The notes: generated by a model not told the origin, from the sequence alone. Positions 43,815 through 55,028 are shown, counted from the stretch's first letter. The stretch is DNA of 64,000 nucleotides from Aurantimonas coralicida_A (GCF_036016755.1 NZ_JAYXIH010000016.1:1-64000), one strand, 5' to 3'. Program-made: numbers and translations.

Positions 43815-45347
43815 ATGCACGAGATGCTGGCCGAACTGGAAGTCCGGCGCGAACGGGCGAGGCAAGGCGGCGGTCAAAGGCGCATCGATGCCCAGCACGA
43901 AAAGGGCAAGCTGACCGCCCGCGAGCGTCTCACGGTGTTTCTCGACGAGGGTTCGTTCGAGGAATTCGACATGTTCGTCCAGCACCGGGCGACGGATTTC
44001 GGCATGGCGGAGCAGACGATACCCGGCGATGGCGTCGTCACCGGGTGGGGCACCGTCAACGGCCGCACCGTGTTCGTCTTCGCCAAGGATTTCACCGTCT
44101 TCGGGGGCTCGCTCTCCGAGGCCCATGCCGAAAAGGTCCAGAAGGTCCAGGATCTGGCACTGCGCAACCGCGCGCCGATCATCGGCTTCTACGACGCAGG
44201 CGGCGCGCGAATCCAGGAGGGTGTCGCCGCGCTCGGCGGCTATGCCGAGATCTTCCAGCGCAACGTGCTGGCCTCGGGCGTCATCCCGCAGATTTCGGTG
44301 ATCATGGGGCCTTGTGCCGGCGGCGACGTCTATTCTCCGGCGATGACCGACTTCATCTTCATGGTTCGCGACACGTCCTACATGTTCGTCACCGGGCCGG
44401 ACGTGGTGAAGACAGTGACCAACGAGACGGTGACGGCCGAGGAACTCGGCGGCGCCTCGGTCCACACCGTCAAATCCTCGATCGCCGACGGCGCCTATGA
44501 CAACGACGTCGACGCGCTGTTGCAAATGCGCCGGCTGATCGACTTCCTGCCGGCATCGAACACCTCGCCGGTACCCGAACTCGACTTCACCCAGTCGGTG
44601 TTCGAGGAGGATCGCTCGCTCGACACGCTGATCCCCGACAACGCCAACAAGCCCTACGACATGAAGGAGCTGATCCGGAAGACGGTCGACGAGGGCGACT
44701 TCTTCGAGATCCAGCAGGCCTTTGCCGGCAACATCGTGACCGGCTTCGGGAGGATAGAGGGTCGCACCGTTGGCATCGTCGCTAACCAGCCGATGGTGCT
44801 GGCCGGCGTCCTCGACGCGGATGCAAGCCGCAAGGCGGCGCGCTTCGTGCGCTTCTGCGACTGCTTCTCGATTCCCGTCCTCACCTTCGTCGACGTGCCG
44901 GGCTTCCTGCCGGGCACGGCGCAGGAATATGGCGGGCTGATCAAGCACGGCGCCAAGCTCCTGTTCGCCTATGCCGAGGCGACGGTGCCGAAGGTCACGG
45001 TGATCACCCGCAAGGCGTTCGGAGGCGCCTATGATGTGATGGCGTCGAAACACCTTCGCGGCGACATCAACTATGCCTGGCCGACGGCGCAGATCGCGGT
45101 GATGGGCGCCAAGGGCGCGGCCGAGATCATCCACCGCAAGGATGCCGCCGATCCGGACAAGATCGCCGCTCACGCCGCCGCCTACGAAAAGCGGTTCCTG
45201 TCGCCCTTCGTCGCCGCCGAACGCGGCTATGTCGACGAGGTGATCATGCCGCACTCGACCCGCCGCCGGGTCGCGCGAGCGCTGGCCATGCTCCGTAACA
45301 AGGATCTCGACAACCCCTGGAAGAAGCACGACAACATTCCGTTGTGA
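43815..45347 (+). CDS. pccB: Propionyl-CoA carboxylase, carboxyltransferase (beta) subunit
   Basis: ATG 43815 follows GGGGGGACGAAAG and gives 510 residues (MHEMLAELEVRRERARQGGGQRRIDAQHEKGKLTARERL). The carboxyltransferase halves are complete, with IGFYDAGGARIQEGVAALGGYAEIF, PCAGGDVYSPAMTDF, and the C-terminal FVDVPGFLPGTAQE and KAFGGAYDVMASKH. Together with PccA it carboxylates propionyl-CoA to methylmalonyl-CoA. pccA lies 6.6 kb downstream on the same strand with eight unrelated genes between. Confidence 0.95.
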   Translation: MHEMLAELEVRRERARQGGGQRRIDAQHEKGKLTARERLTVFLDEGSFEEFDMFVQHRATDFGMAEQTIPGDGVVTGWGTVNGRTVFVFAKDFTVFGGSLSEAHAEKVQKVQDLALRNRAPIIGFYDAGGARIQEGVAALGGYAEIFQRNVLASGVIPQISVIMGPCAGGDVYSPAMTDFIFMVRDTSYMFVTGPDVVKTVTNETVTAEELGGASVHTVKSSIADGAYDNDVDALLQMRRLIDFLPASNTSPVPELDFTQSVFEEDRSLDTLIPDNANKPYDMKELIRKTVDEGDFFEIQQAFAGNIVTGFGRIEGRTVGIVANQPMVLAGVLDADASRKAARFVRFCDCFSIPVLTFVDVPGFLPGTAQEYGGLIKHGAKLLFAYAEATVPKVTVITRKAFGGAYDVMASKHLRGDINYAWPTAQIAVMGAKGAAEIIHRKDAADPDKIAAHAAAYEKRFLSPFVAAERGYVDEVIMPHSTRRRVARALAMLRNKDLDNPWKKHDNIPL

Positions 45348-45358
45348 TCAGGTTGCCG

Positions 45359-46354
45359 TCACGCGGCAGCGGCAAAATTCGCGACGATTCGGTTTCGGCC
45401 GCTCTGCTTGGCGCGATAAAGCGAGGCATCGGCCACCGCAATCAGCTGGTCGAGCGAGGTCGCGCTCTTCCCCTTGGTGGCGACGCCGATGCTCAAGGTA
45501 ACAGTCATCGGGCAGCTCGGAGCCGGATGGGGTATGGCCGCATCCCGCATGGTCGCGAGAATACGCCGCGCAATTTTCATCGCCTCGCCATACGAGGCGC
45601 CGGGTAGAACGACCACGAATTCCTCTCCCCCGTACCGGGCGACGAGATCGGAATCTTGGCGCGTCTCCGCGACAGGAAGCTTGGCCACCTGCCGCAGGCA
45701 CTCATCGCCGCGCTGGTGTCCGCTGGAGTCGTTGTACGGTTTGAAGTGGTCGATATCGAGCATGAGAAGCGAGAGCTCGGTCCCCGAATTGATCGCGAGA
45801 AGCCACTCTTCCTTGAGATGTTCGTCGAAGCGACGCCGATTGGCCAGACCGGTAAGGCCATCTTGGCTCGCCAGAGTCTCAAGCGCGTCCTGGGCATTTT
45901 TCTGAGGCGTGATGTCACGGAGCGTTTCAACGACGGCCATCAGCGCCCCGCTCTGGTCAAAAACCGGACCCGCGTCTATCGCGAGATAACGGCGGCCGGA
46001 GCCGTTTGGTAAAACACACCAGTTTTCCGCTGCGAGAATGCTGAAGCGGCCGTCTTTCGCCTCTCTATCGATTTGCCGCCAGTCGCTACGGTCGACGGTA
46101 TAGAGAGCCTCGATCCTTTCCGATCCCGTAGCCTCCAGCACCAGATCGGCTAGACAAGGCCGTGGGTCCTCATAGAAAGCAGCCCAGTGCCGTTTGGTGC
46201 CGAGAACCGCTGAGGCACAGACGCCGGTCAGCTTTTCGCAAGCGCGATTCCAGATGATCACATGGCCGGACGCGGCCAGCACGAATGTCGGGACGACGAG
46301 ATGCTCCAGCAACTGGTTCGCAAATTTGGTGTCGCTTAGATCCATTGTCACCAT
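45359..46354 (-). CDS. PAS-GGDEF diguanylate cyclase, degenerate I-site
   Basis: The 331-residue soluble protein has an N-terminal PAS domain (about 8-135, FVLAASGHVIIWNRACEKLTG) and a C-terminal GGDEF domain (about 160-325) with the active motif ARYGGEEF. Five residues before the GG, the inhibitory RxxD motif is replaced by QDSD, so feedback by c-di-GMP is likely lost. It is convergent with pccB, only 11 nt between the stop codons. It may sense a small molecule or redox state through PAS. Confidence 0.9.
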   Translation of the reverse strand: MVTMDLSDTKFANQLLEHLVVPTFVLAASGHVIIWNRACEKLTGVCASAVLGTKRHWAAFYEDPRPCLADLVLEATGSERIEALYTVDRSDWRQIDREAKDGRFSILAAENWCVLPNGSGRRYLAIDAGPVFDQSGALMAVVETLRDITPQKNAQDALETLASQDGLTGLANRRRFDEHLKEEWLLAINSGTELSLLMLDIDHFKPYNDSSGHQRGDECLRQVAKLPVAETRQDSDLVARYGGEEFVVVLPGASYGEAMKIARRILATMRDAAIPHPAPSCPMTVTLSIGVATKGKSATSLDQLIAVADASLYRAKQSGRNRIVANFAAAA

Positions 46355-46524
46355 GTTGCGGCCCTCCCAGTCGAATCCTCACCCTAGGGAAGTCACAGTA
46401 ATCACCCAAACTTAAGAAAATATTCTCGTCTCCGGAAAACAAAGAGGCAAAGTCGTCGAGCTTGCTGCCGGCAACCGAACCAAAGGACCAAATCTTGGGG
46501 GAGAATTGCCCATGGACAGGAGAT

Positions 46525-47310
46525 TCAGATCCCGGCAAACCACTCGTAGCCATTGTCCTCCCAATAGCCACCGCCGCCCTGGCCGTAGCCGTCGAGCGTG
46601 TCGGTGACGCGGATGGCGCGGATGTATTTCGCCATCTTGTAGCCGAGCTGTCGCTCGATCCTGACACGCAGCGGCGCTCCGTTTGATATCGGCAGGGTCT
46701 GGTCGTTCATGCCATAAGCGAGGATCGTCTGCGGATGCCGGGCGTCGGTGAGGTCGATCGATTCGTAATATTCGATCGGGCGCAGGAAGCCGCTGCCCAT
46801 CGAATCAAAGCATTCGAACACCACGAAGCGCGCTTCCGGCTTGACGCCGGCCTGATCGAGCACGGCGGCGAGCGGCGTGCCGGTCCATTTGGCGATGCAG
46901 CTCCAGCCCTCGACGCAGTCGTGCCGGGTAATCTGGGTGCGGGCGGGCATGTTGCGGAGTTCGTCGAGCGAGAGGCTGAGCGGTTTTTCGACGAGGCCGT
47001 CGACAGGCAGGCGATAATCGGAGAACTCCGCCTCCGCGAGGGCGCGATAGGCCGGGTTGCGCGGGTTGGTCGAGCCGTTCGGCCGCATCGGCTGGCGAAT
47101 CTCGCTTTCGGAAAATTCGCGGGCGAAGGTATCCGAGCCGAGCAGGAAGCGCTGCACCCGGTAGGTGAGGGAGTTCGCGGTTTCGAGAACGTCGCGGATC
47201 TCGTTGTCGCGGACCCCAAGAAAGTCGAAACAGCCGGCGAGCGGTGCGGTCGAGGCGATCGTCGCCCCGGTGAGAAAGCGCCGGCGGGTGAGCTCAGAGC
47301 GGGTCATCAT
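46525..47310 (-). CDS. Sulfite-oxidase-family molybdopterin protein (MsrP/YedY-like), Tat-exported
   Basis: ATG 47310 overlaps the cytochrome b stop codon by 4 nt (ATGA) and gives 261 residues. The N-terminus has the twin-arginine motif TRRRFLTG and a lipobox-like LAGC. Cys132 in HDCVEGWSC is the expected molybdenum ligand, and a second Cys138 is near. The C-terminus, from LRVRIERQLGYKMAKYIRAI, is typical. It would be a periplasmic oxidoreductase fed by the cytochrome b partner. Substrate not known. Confidence 0.9.
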   Translation of the reverse strand: MMTRSELTRRRFLTGATIASTAPLAGCFDFLGVRDNEIRDVLETANSLTYRVQRFLLGSDTFAREFSESEIRQPMRPNGSTNPRNPAYRALAEAEFSDYRLPVDGLVEKPLSLSLDELRNMPARTQITRHDCVEGWSCIAKWTGTPLAAVLDQAGVKPEARFVVFECFDSMGSGFLRPIEYYESIDLTDARHPQTILAYGMNDQTLPISNGAPLRVRIERQLGYKMAKYIRAIRVTDTLDGYGQGGGGYWEDNGYEWFAGI

Positions 47311-48122
47311 TCGGACTCCGGATCGGCGCGGTACCAGCCGGTGATCATCGAGCGCAACTCGTTGAAGGGTCCGGCGAGGACCATCATGACGATGTGGACG
47401 ACGAAGAACAGAACCAGATACAGCATCAGGATGAAATGGATCGTGCGCGCTGTCTGGCGGCCGCCGAAAACATCGAGCATCCACGGTGCCCATGCATTCA
47501 CACCCGGCGACATGGTGAGGCCGGTCGCGATGATCAGCGGCAAAGCGATGAACAGCACGCTCGCATAGGACAGCTTCTGCAAGGCGTTGTAGCGGGCTTC
47601 GCGGGAAAAGCGCAGCCGCGCGTGGTCGGCGGCTTCGCGCGGCAGGTGACGGATGTCGTCGCCGCTCGGAAAAAGCTCCTTGATGTGACGGTTGATCAGG
47701 CTGGCGACGAGCCAGATGAGAAGCGTGATGGCGAGGCCCCAGGCGAAGAACAGATGCACGACCCGGCCGGTCGCCAGATCCCGGTAGCCGGGGATGGTCA
47801 GCCAGGATGGAAAGCTCTTCGGCTGAAGTCGGTCGCCCTCCCAGACCGCGCCGAGCCAGCCGGTGGTGTCAAAGGCTTGGCCGAACAGGATCGTCCGGCC
47901 CTTCATCGCGGCGCCGTCCATGTAGGCGCCGATCGACAGGATGGTGTTGTCGTAGGCGAAACCTGATTCCTGGCCGATATAAAGGTCCGGCCGCGCCATG
48001 AAGATCTGCAGGCCCGAGAGCAGCAGGAAGAACAGGCAGAGCGTCCAGGCCCAATGGGTGATCCGCGTCCACAGCCGCTGCCGGTAGATCAATGGTCGCT
48101 CGAAGCGCGATGAAACGGCCAG
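47307..48122 (-). CDS. Cytochrome b561-type membrane subunit, probable CTG start
   Basis: The protein has four to five membrane helices and paired His (THW in helix 1, VHLFFAWG, IHFILMLYLVLFFVVH) for heme b. YRQRLWTRITHWAWTLCLFFLLLSGLQIF is the conserved opening of these quinol-oxidising subunits. The annotated TTG 48092 has no ribosome site. CTG 48122 lies 7 nt after GAGGGAGG and adds AVSSRFERP in front of LIYRQRLW, as related proteins have. Length is 271 residues from CTG and 261 from TTG. It hands electrons to the Tat-exported partner that follows. Confidence 0.85.
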   Translation of the reverse strand: MAVSSRFERPLIYRQRLWTRITHWAWTLCLFFLLLSGLQIFMARPDLYIGQESGFAYDNTILSIGAYMDGAAMKGRTILFGQAFDTTGWLGAVWEGDRLQPKSFPSWLTIPGYRDLATGRVVHLFFAWGLAITLLIWLVASLINRHIKELFPSGDDIRHLPREAADHARLRFSREARYNALQKLSYASVLFIALPLIIATGLTMSPGVNAWAPWMLDVFGGRQTARTIHFILMLYLVLFFVVHIVMMVLAGPFNELRSMITGWYRADPESE

Positions 48123-48332
48123 TTTGAAGCCTCCCTCGGGTATCCGCGACGATTGGCCTCGCTCCAGGTCGCCGCCTTGGACACCAGTCTTGAGGGTCGA
48201 AAGCTGCGTGGGTCAAGACGTTTGGGATCACGACCAGTCGCGTGCGGTGACGTTTTCGTGTCAGCCGTATGCGCAACGAACACTGCCGCGCGGCGTTTGC
48301 GGGGAGTATGCTCGATCCGGATCGGATTGCTC

Positions 48333-49391
48333 TTGGCCCAACCGTCTGAACATTCACCGCGCATTGTCGGCCTCGCCACCGCCGTGCCGCCCTATCCGCT
48401 GCCGCAGAGCGAGGTCGTTGCCCACGCCGCCGAAACCTTCGGTAGCCGGTTTCGCGATTTCGAACGGCTGCGCCCGGTGTTCGAGAGCACCGGCATCGCC
48501 ATGCGCTATTCGGTGCGCCCGTTCGACTGGTTCCATGCCCGGCAGGATTGGCGGCAACGGACCGAGGCGTATCTGGACGGCGCCACGGCGCTGTTCATCG
48601 AAGCCGCCGAAAAGGCGATCGCCGCCGCCGGCATCCTGCCGTCGGACATCGACACCGTCGTCACCGTGTCTTCGACCGGCATCGCCACGCCGTCGCTGGA
48701 AGCCCGCACTCACGGCGTGCTTGGCTTCCGGCCCGACATCCGCCGGGTGCCGGTCTTCGGGCTCGGCTGCGCCGGCGGTGTCTCGGGCCTCTCGCTTGGC
48801 GCGCGGCTCGCCCGCGCCGAACCTGGCTCCAAGGTGCTCGTCGTTGCGGTGGAGATCTGCACGCTGGCTTTCCGCTCGGACGAACTGACGAAAAGCAATA
48901 TCGTCGCCACCGCCCTGTTCGGCGACGGCGCGGCCGGCGTGGTGCTGACCTGCGACAAAGCTGCGGGGCCGCGGATCGTCGCCACCGGCGAGCATCTGTG
49001 GCCGGACACGCTCGACATCATGGGCTGGCAGGTCGACCCGATCGGCTTCGGAGCAATCTTCTCCGCCTCGATCCCGGACCTCGTCACCGAGAAGATGCGG
49101 CCGGCGGCCGAGAATTTTCTGGCGCGACATGGCGAAGTGATCGATGATCTGGATGGCTTCGTCTTTCATCCCGGAGGGACCAAAGTGGTCCAGGCGCTCG
49201 AAAACTCGTTTGATCTGCCTCAGGGCGCGCTCAACATCGAACGCGAGACGCTGCGCGACTTCGGCAACATGTCGGCGCCGACCGCCCTGTTCGTCCTGAA
49301 GCGCAAGCTGGAGGTCGGGCTTGCCGGCCGACACCTCGTCTCGGCGCTCGGCCCCGGCTTCACCGGCAGTTTCGCGCGGCTCGATGCTTGA
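48333..49391 (+). CDS. Type III polyketide synthase (chalcone synthase family), TTG start
   Basis: With TTG 48333 the protein has 352 residues; upstream GGATCGGA supports it and no in-frame ATG lies near. The thiolase-fold active site is complete: Cys146 in FGLGCAGG, His279 in FHPGGTKV and Asn312 in GNMSAPTALF. Such enzymes build alkylresorcinols, alkylpyrones or similar from acyl-CoA and malonyl-CoA. Overlap with a membrane methyltransferase gene supports a methylated lipid-like product. Confidence 0.9.
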   Translation: MAQPSEHSPRIVGLATAVPPYPLPQSEVVAHAAETFGSRFRDFERLRPVFESTGIAMRYSVRPFDWFHARQDWRQRTEAYLDGATALFIEAAEKAIAAAGILPSDIDTVVTVSSTGIATPSLEARTHGVLGFRPDIRRVPVFGLGCAGGVSGLSLGARLARAEPGSKVLVVAVEICTLAFRSDELTKSNIVATALFGDGAAGVVLTCDKAAGPRIVATGEHLWPDTLDIMGWQVDPIGFGAIFSASIPDLVTEKMRPAAENFLARHGEVIDDLDGFVFHPGGTKVVQALENSFDLPQGALNIERETLRDFGNMSAPTALFVLKRKLEVGLAGRHLVSALGPGFTGSFARLDA

Positions 49392-49929
49392 GGCGGTCGA
49401 GATCTACCCGAGCGTCTGGGCGACGGCGGCGATCCTCGCCTATGTGACCCTGCAACGGGTGATCGAGCTCAGCATCGCTCGCCGCAACACCAAAAGGCTG
49501 CTGCGCGACGGCGCCTTCGAGGTTGCGGCGCCGCAATATTCGCTGCTGGTCGCATTGCACGCGGCTTGGCTTGGGCTACTGTGGCTCACCGCCTTTGGCG
49601 AGCCGATCAATCTCGTGTTTCTCGGGCTGTTCGGCCTCACTCAAGTGCTGCGCTTCTGGACGCTCGCCTCGATCGGCAGGCGTTGGACGACGCGCATCAT
49701 CGTCAAGCAGGGGGAGGCGCTGGTCACGAAGGGGCCATATCGCTTCATGGCGCATCCGAACTATGCGGTCGTGGTGCTGGAAATCTTCCTGCTGCCGGCA
49801 GTTTTCGGGCTTTACGCACTCGCGATCCTGTTCTCGCTGCTCAACGCCGGCGCGCTGGCGATCCGTATCCAGGCGGAACAACGCGCGCTCAAGAAGCACA
49901 CGCGTGGGCGGAAAAACCTGAAATTATGA
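49384..49929 (+). CDS. Isoprenylcysteine carboxyl methyltransferase-like membrane methyltransferase
   Basis: The 181-residue protein has four to five membrane helices. The SAM-binding C-terminal region of ICMT/PEMT-like enzymes is visible: GPYRFMAHPNYAVVVLEI (His and Asn conserved). It overlaps the type III PKS gene by 8 nt. In other bacteria such a partner methylates the PKS product. No prenylated protein substrate is expected in bacteria. Confidence 0.87.
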   Translation: MLEAVEIYPSVWATAAILAYVTLQRVIELSIARRNTKRLLRDGAFEVAAPQYSLLVALHAAWLGLLWLTAFGEPINLVFLGLFGLTQVLRFWTLASIGRRWTTRIIVKQGEALVTKGPYRFMAHPNYAVVVLEIFLLPAVFGLYALAILFSLLNAGALAIRIQAEQRALKKHTRGRKNLKL

Positions 49930-49935
49930 GCCGTT

Positions 49936-50388
49936 TCAGTCGTTTGCCGCCGTGCGCCTCAACACCAGATCGAGCGTTTGGCGAAACCTTGAGCGGTCGG
50001 TGGTCGTGAAGGCAGCGTTATAGCCCTTGCTCTCGCCGGTTTCGCGCAGATGCTGCTTGAAAGCCCGCATTGACAAAGCGGTGCCGATCGATTCGCTGGT
50101 GAACTCGTGCCCCGTCGGGCCGAGAGCGGCGGCGCCTTTTTCAAGAGCCCGCGCGGCCAGCGGGATGTCGGCGGTGATAACGACGTCTCCCGGATTGGCG
50201 GCTTCGGCAATCCAGTCGTCGGCCGCGTCCGCGCCTTCGGACACGACAATGATCCGGGCGTCGGGATAGCGCGACGGCCGCATACCGCCGTTGGAGACTA
50301 GCACCGCGTCCGCGCCATGCCGGACGGCGACCTCGATCGCCTCGTCCTTGACCGGGCAGGCATCGGCATCGATCAGGACTGTGGTCAT
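49936..50388 (-). CDS. YaiI/YqxD family protein (DUF188)
   Basis: The 150-residue protein has the family motifs VLIDADACPVKDEAIEVA at the N-terminus, DAADDWIAEAANPGDVVITADIPLAARAL in the middle, and LRETGESKGYNAAFTTTDRSRFRQTLD near the C-terminus. The acidic residues suggest a PIN-like nuclease fold. Biochemical role unclear. Divergent from the DMT permease gene. Confidence 0.9.
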   Translation of the reverse strand: MTTVLIDADACPVKDEAIEVAVRHGADAVLVSNGGMRPSRYPDARIIVVSEGADAADDWIAEAANPGDVVITADIPLAARALEKGAAALGPTGHEFTSESIGTALSMRAFKQHLRETGESKGYNAAFTTTDRSRFRQTLDLVLRRTAAND

Positions 50389-50466
50389 TCAGATATCCTT
50401 CCAGGCCAAGGCTAAGACGATTCCATTTCTCGTGGCAGCCATAACGCGATTGTGCCATGGACGAAC

Positions 50467-51420
50467 ATGACCTCACTTGCCGAGACCTTCGAGAACACAC
50501 CCGCCGAGATCGTTCGCGGCATCGTCATTCTCGTCGTCGGCTCGGCGATCATTCCGTTGCTCGACGCCTTCGGGAAAATTCTGGTCACCACCCATGACAT
50601 TTCAGCGGGCGAGGTGGCTTTGGTCCGGCTCTTCTCGCAAGCTGCGATGATCCTGCCGTTTCTGCTGTATGTCGACGGCCCGGGTGCCCTTAAGACGCGT
50701 CGTCTCGGGCTCAATCTTCTGCGCGGGGCGTGTCTGGGCCTGGCGGGACTCGCCTTCTTCGCGGCGCTGCGTTTCATGCCGTTGGCCGATGCCACGGCCG
50801 TGTTTCTGATCGAGCCGATGATCCTCACGCTGCTGGCTGCGTTCCTTCTGAAGGAGACTATCGGCTGGCGGCGGATCGTTGCCGTCGTCGTCGGCTTCTT
50901 CGGTGCGCTGATCATCATCCGGCCGAGCTATTCGATGTTCGGTATCGTCTCGCTGCTCCCGGTCGCGGCGGCATTCTTCGTCGCCCTCTACCTCATTTTG
51001 ACCCGCCGCGCGTCGCGGGGATCGACCCCGCTGGCGATGCTGTTTTACGCCGGTGCCGGAGGGGTGCTGGTTTTGTTGATCGCCATGATCATAGGCCATC
51101 CGCTGGGAATCGCCGATCTGACGTTCCGCTGGCCGGATCGCGGGTCGACCTGGATGCTCCTGATCGGCGCCGGTCTGATCGGCACGGCCGGCCATCTCAT
51201 GTTCATCCAGGCGTACAAGCTTGCGCCGGCCTCGGTGCTCGCACCCTTCGGCTACGTGGAGATCGTCTCCGCCGTGTTTCTCGGATATCTGATTTTCGCG
51301 GACATGCCCGACGGCCCGAAATGGCTCGGCATGGCGATCATCGTCGGGTCCGGGCTGTTCATCTATTTTCGCGAGCAGCGCATCGCGCGTCATCCGCAGA
51401 AGCCGCCGATCGTGCGCTAA
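50467..51420 (+). CDS. DMT-superfamily (EamA) permease
   Basis: The protein has 317 residues and ten membrane helices in two EamA repeats (about 15-145 and 160-300). LRGACLGLAGLAFFAALRFMPLADATAVFLIEPMILTLLAAFLLKETI and GHLMFIQAYKLAPASVLAPFGYVEIVSAVFLGYL are typical. Start is uncertain: ATG 50467 or the in-frame GTG 50452. Exports metabolites or takes them up; substrate cannot be predicted. Confidence 0.88.
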   Translation: MTSLAETFENTPAEIVRGIVILVVGSAIIPLLDAFGKILVTTHDISAGEVALVRLFSQAAMILPFLLYVDGPGALKTRRLGLNLLRGACLGLAGLAFFAALRFMPLADATAVFLIEPMILTLLAAFLLKETIGWRRIVAVVVGFFGALIIIRPSYSMFGIVSLLPVAAAFFVALYLILTRRASRGSTPLAMLFYAGAGGVLVLLIAMIIGHPLGIADLTFRWPDRGSTWMLLIGAGLIGTAGHLMFIQAYKLAPASVLAPFGYVEIVSAVFLGYLIFADMPDGPKWLGMAIIVGSGLFIYFREQRIARHPQKPPIVR

Positions 51421-51439
51421 CGCGAGTCCGGCGAATGGA

Positions 51440-51796
51440 TCAGCCGGATTTCGCGGCCAGCGCTTCGAGCCTGGTGATTTCACCGTCGAGCACATCGCGG
51501 CGCGAGCGCAAGAGGTCGAGCTTGGCGGCGCGGCCGGTGTCGTCGAGATCCACGTCCTCCGCACCCTCGCCATAGCCGCCGATCAGCCAGGCTGGGCTGA
51601 CGCCGAGAATGCCGGCGAGCATGATCAGCTTGTTCGCCCGCGGTTCGGCGCGGTCGCGCTCCCAGCCGCGCATCGTCTCCGGCTTGACACCGAGCTTGGT
51701 CGCTAATTCTGCAATGTCGATCCCGAGCGCCTCGCGGCTGCGGCCAATCCGTCCGCCGATCGTGTCATCGTCCTGCTGTGTCATCGGTTTGGTCAA
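51440..51796 (-). CDS. XRE-family HTH regulator, TTG start
   Basis: The 118-residue protein has an HTH domain (about 14-75, IGRSREALGIDIAELATKLGVKPETMRGWERDRAEPRANKLIMLAGILGVSPAWLIGG) followed by a short acidic linker and a helix. TTG 51796 is preferred over ATG 51784 because AAGAGGAG lies 6 nt upstream of it. Divergent from pccA, so it may act on that gene or itself. Confidence 0.85.
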   Translation of the reverse strand: MTKPMTQQDDDTIGGRIGRSREALGIDIAELATKLGVKPETMRGWERDRAEPRANKLIMLAGILGVSPAWLIGGYGEGAEDVDLDDTGRAAKLDLLRSRRDVLDGEITRLEALAAKSG

Positions 51797-51985
51797 ATCT
51801 GTCTCCTCTTAACGCCGGCCGAAATCCGGATTCTCGCCTAGCGCGGCCGTGACGGACCGCGGCAAGTGCGATCGGATCGCGACATTCGTTTCTTAGACGA
51901 GTGTCGGCTTGCAGGATTTCCGCCCAAAGGTCAAAACGGACCGGTCGAGAAGACGCCGCCGCCCTGTTTCGGAGTACCCGCCGCC

Positions 51986-54000
<2,015 letters not shown>

Positions 54001-54004
<4 letters not shown>

Positions 54005-54279
54005 CCACGGCGATACATTGTCTGGTGCGGGGCCAGGTGCAGGGCGTCGGCTACCGCGCATGGTGCCAGGGCGAAGCCGTGACACGGGGGCTTTCCGGCT
54101 GGGTGCGCAACCGCCGATCCGGCGATGTCGAGGCGGTGTTGGCCGGGCCATTGGACGTGGTCGACGAAATGCTGGCGGCGCTGTGGACCGGGCCGGCCGG
54201 CGCTTCGGTGTCGGCGGTCGAAGGAACGCCGACGAAGGAACGTCCGCGTGGCGATTTCGACGTGAGGCCGACGGTTTAA
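54001..54279 (+). CDS. acyP: Acylphosphatase, GTG start
   Basis: The 92-residue protein starts with GTG 54001, overlapping the pccA stop codon by 4 nt. It has the active-site loop GQVQGVGYRAWC (Arg binds phosphate) and GLSGWVRNRRSGDVEAVLAGP with the catalytic Asn. It hydrolyses acyl phosphates. Its TAA overlaps the convergent lipB stop codon by 3 nt on the opposite strand. Confidence 0.93.
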
Positions 54280-55028
54280 CGGGTCGCGTCAATCGTCGGG
54301 CCGAACACCGCCTCGAATTGCCGTCGAAGCAGGATATCGACCTGCGGCATTGATGCGAGAACGCCGAGATCGGCAAGACTCGTCACGCCGTGGCCGCGAA
54401 TGCCGCAGGGCACGATGCCGGAGAAATGCTCCAACTCCGGGTCGACGTTGAGCGAGATGCCGTGGAAGGTCACCCAGCGGCGGACGCGGATGCCGATCGC
54501 CGCGATCTTGTCTTCGGCAATGCTGCCGTCGACCATGGTCGGACGCTCCGGCCGTCGCACCCAGACCCCGACGCGGTCTTCACGTCTTTCGCCCTTGATC
54601 TGGAAGTCGCCGAGCGTCGCGATGATCCAGGCCTCCAGCGCTGCCACGAAGGCGCGCACGTCCTCGCGCCGTCTTTTCAGATCCAGCAGCACATAGGCCA
54701 CGCGCTGGCCGGGGCCGTGATAGGTGTATTCGCCACCGCGGCCTGCGGCGAACACCGGGAATCGCGTGGAATCGACGAGGTCTTCGTTCCGGGCACCGGT
54801 GCCGGCCGTATAGAGCGGCGGATGCTCCAGGAGAATCACCGTTTCAGGCGCCGTTCCGGATGCGATCTCCGCGACCCGGGCCTCCATTATCGCCAAAGCC
54901 TCGGGGTAGGGGGTCGGGCCGTCGATGACGTGCCACGCCACTTGCGCCGAACCGGGCCGCGCCAGGAAGCGCTCCGCCACGGTCGATAGCCGGGAGCCGC
55001 TCATCGCTGTCTCGATCGTCGCTGTCAT
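54276..55028 (-). CDS. lipB: Lipoyl(octanoyl) transferase
   Basis: The 250-residue protein has the LipB core: ILLEHPPLYTAGTGARNEDL, GRGGEYTYHGPGQRVAYVLLDL, AEDKIAAIGIRVRRWVTFHGISLNV (catalytic Lys) and VPCGIRGHGVTSL (catalytic Cys). It moves octanoyl from ACP to lipoyl domains. ATG 55028 or the in-frame ATG 55004 (MSGSRL) may be the start. The tRNA-Leu gene lies upstream in the opposite direction. Confidence 0.94.
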   Translation of the reverse strand: MTATIETAMSGSRLSTVAERFLARPGSAQVAWHVIDGPTPYPEALAIMEARVAEIASGTAPETVILLEHPPLYTAGTGARNEDLVDSTRFPVFAAGRGGEYTYHGPGQRVAYVLLDLKRRREDVRAFVAALEAWIIATLGDFQIKGERREDRVGVWVRRPERPTMVDGSIAEDKIAAIGIRVRRWVTFHGISLNVDPELEHFSGIVPCGIRGHGVTSLADLGVLASMPQVDILLRRQFEAVFGPTIDATR

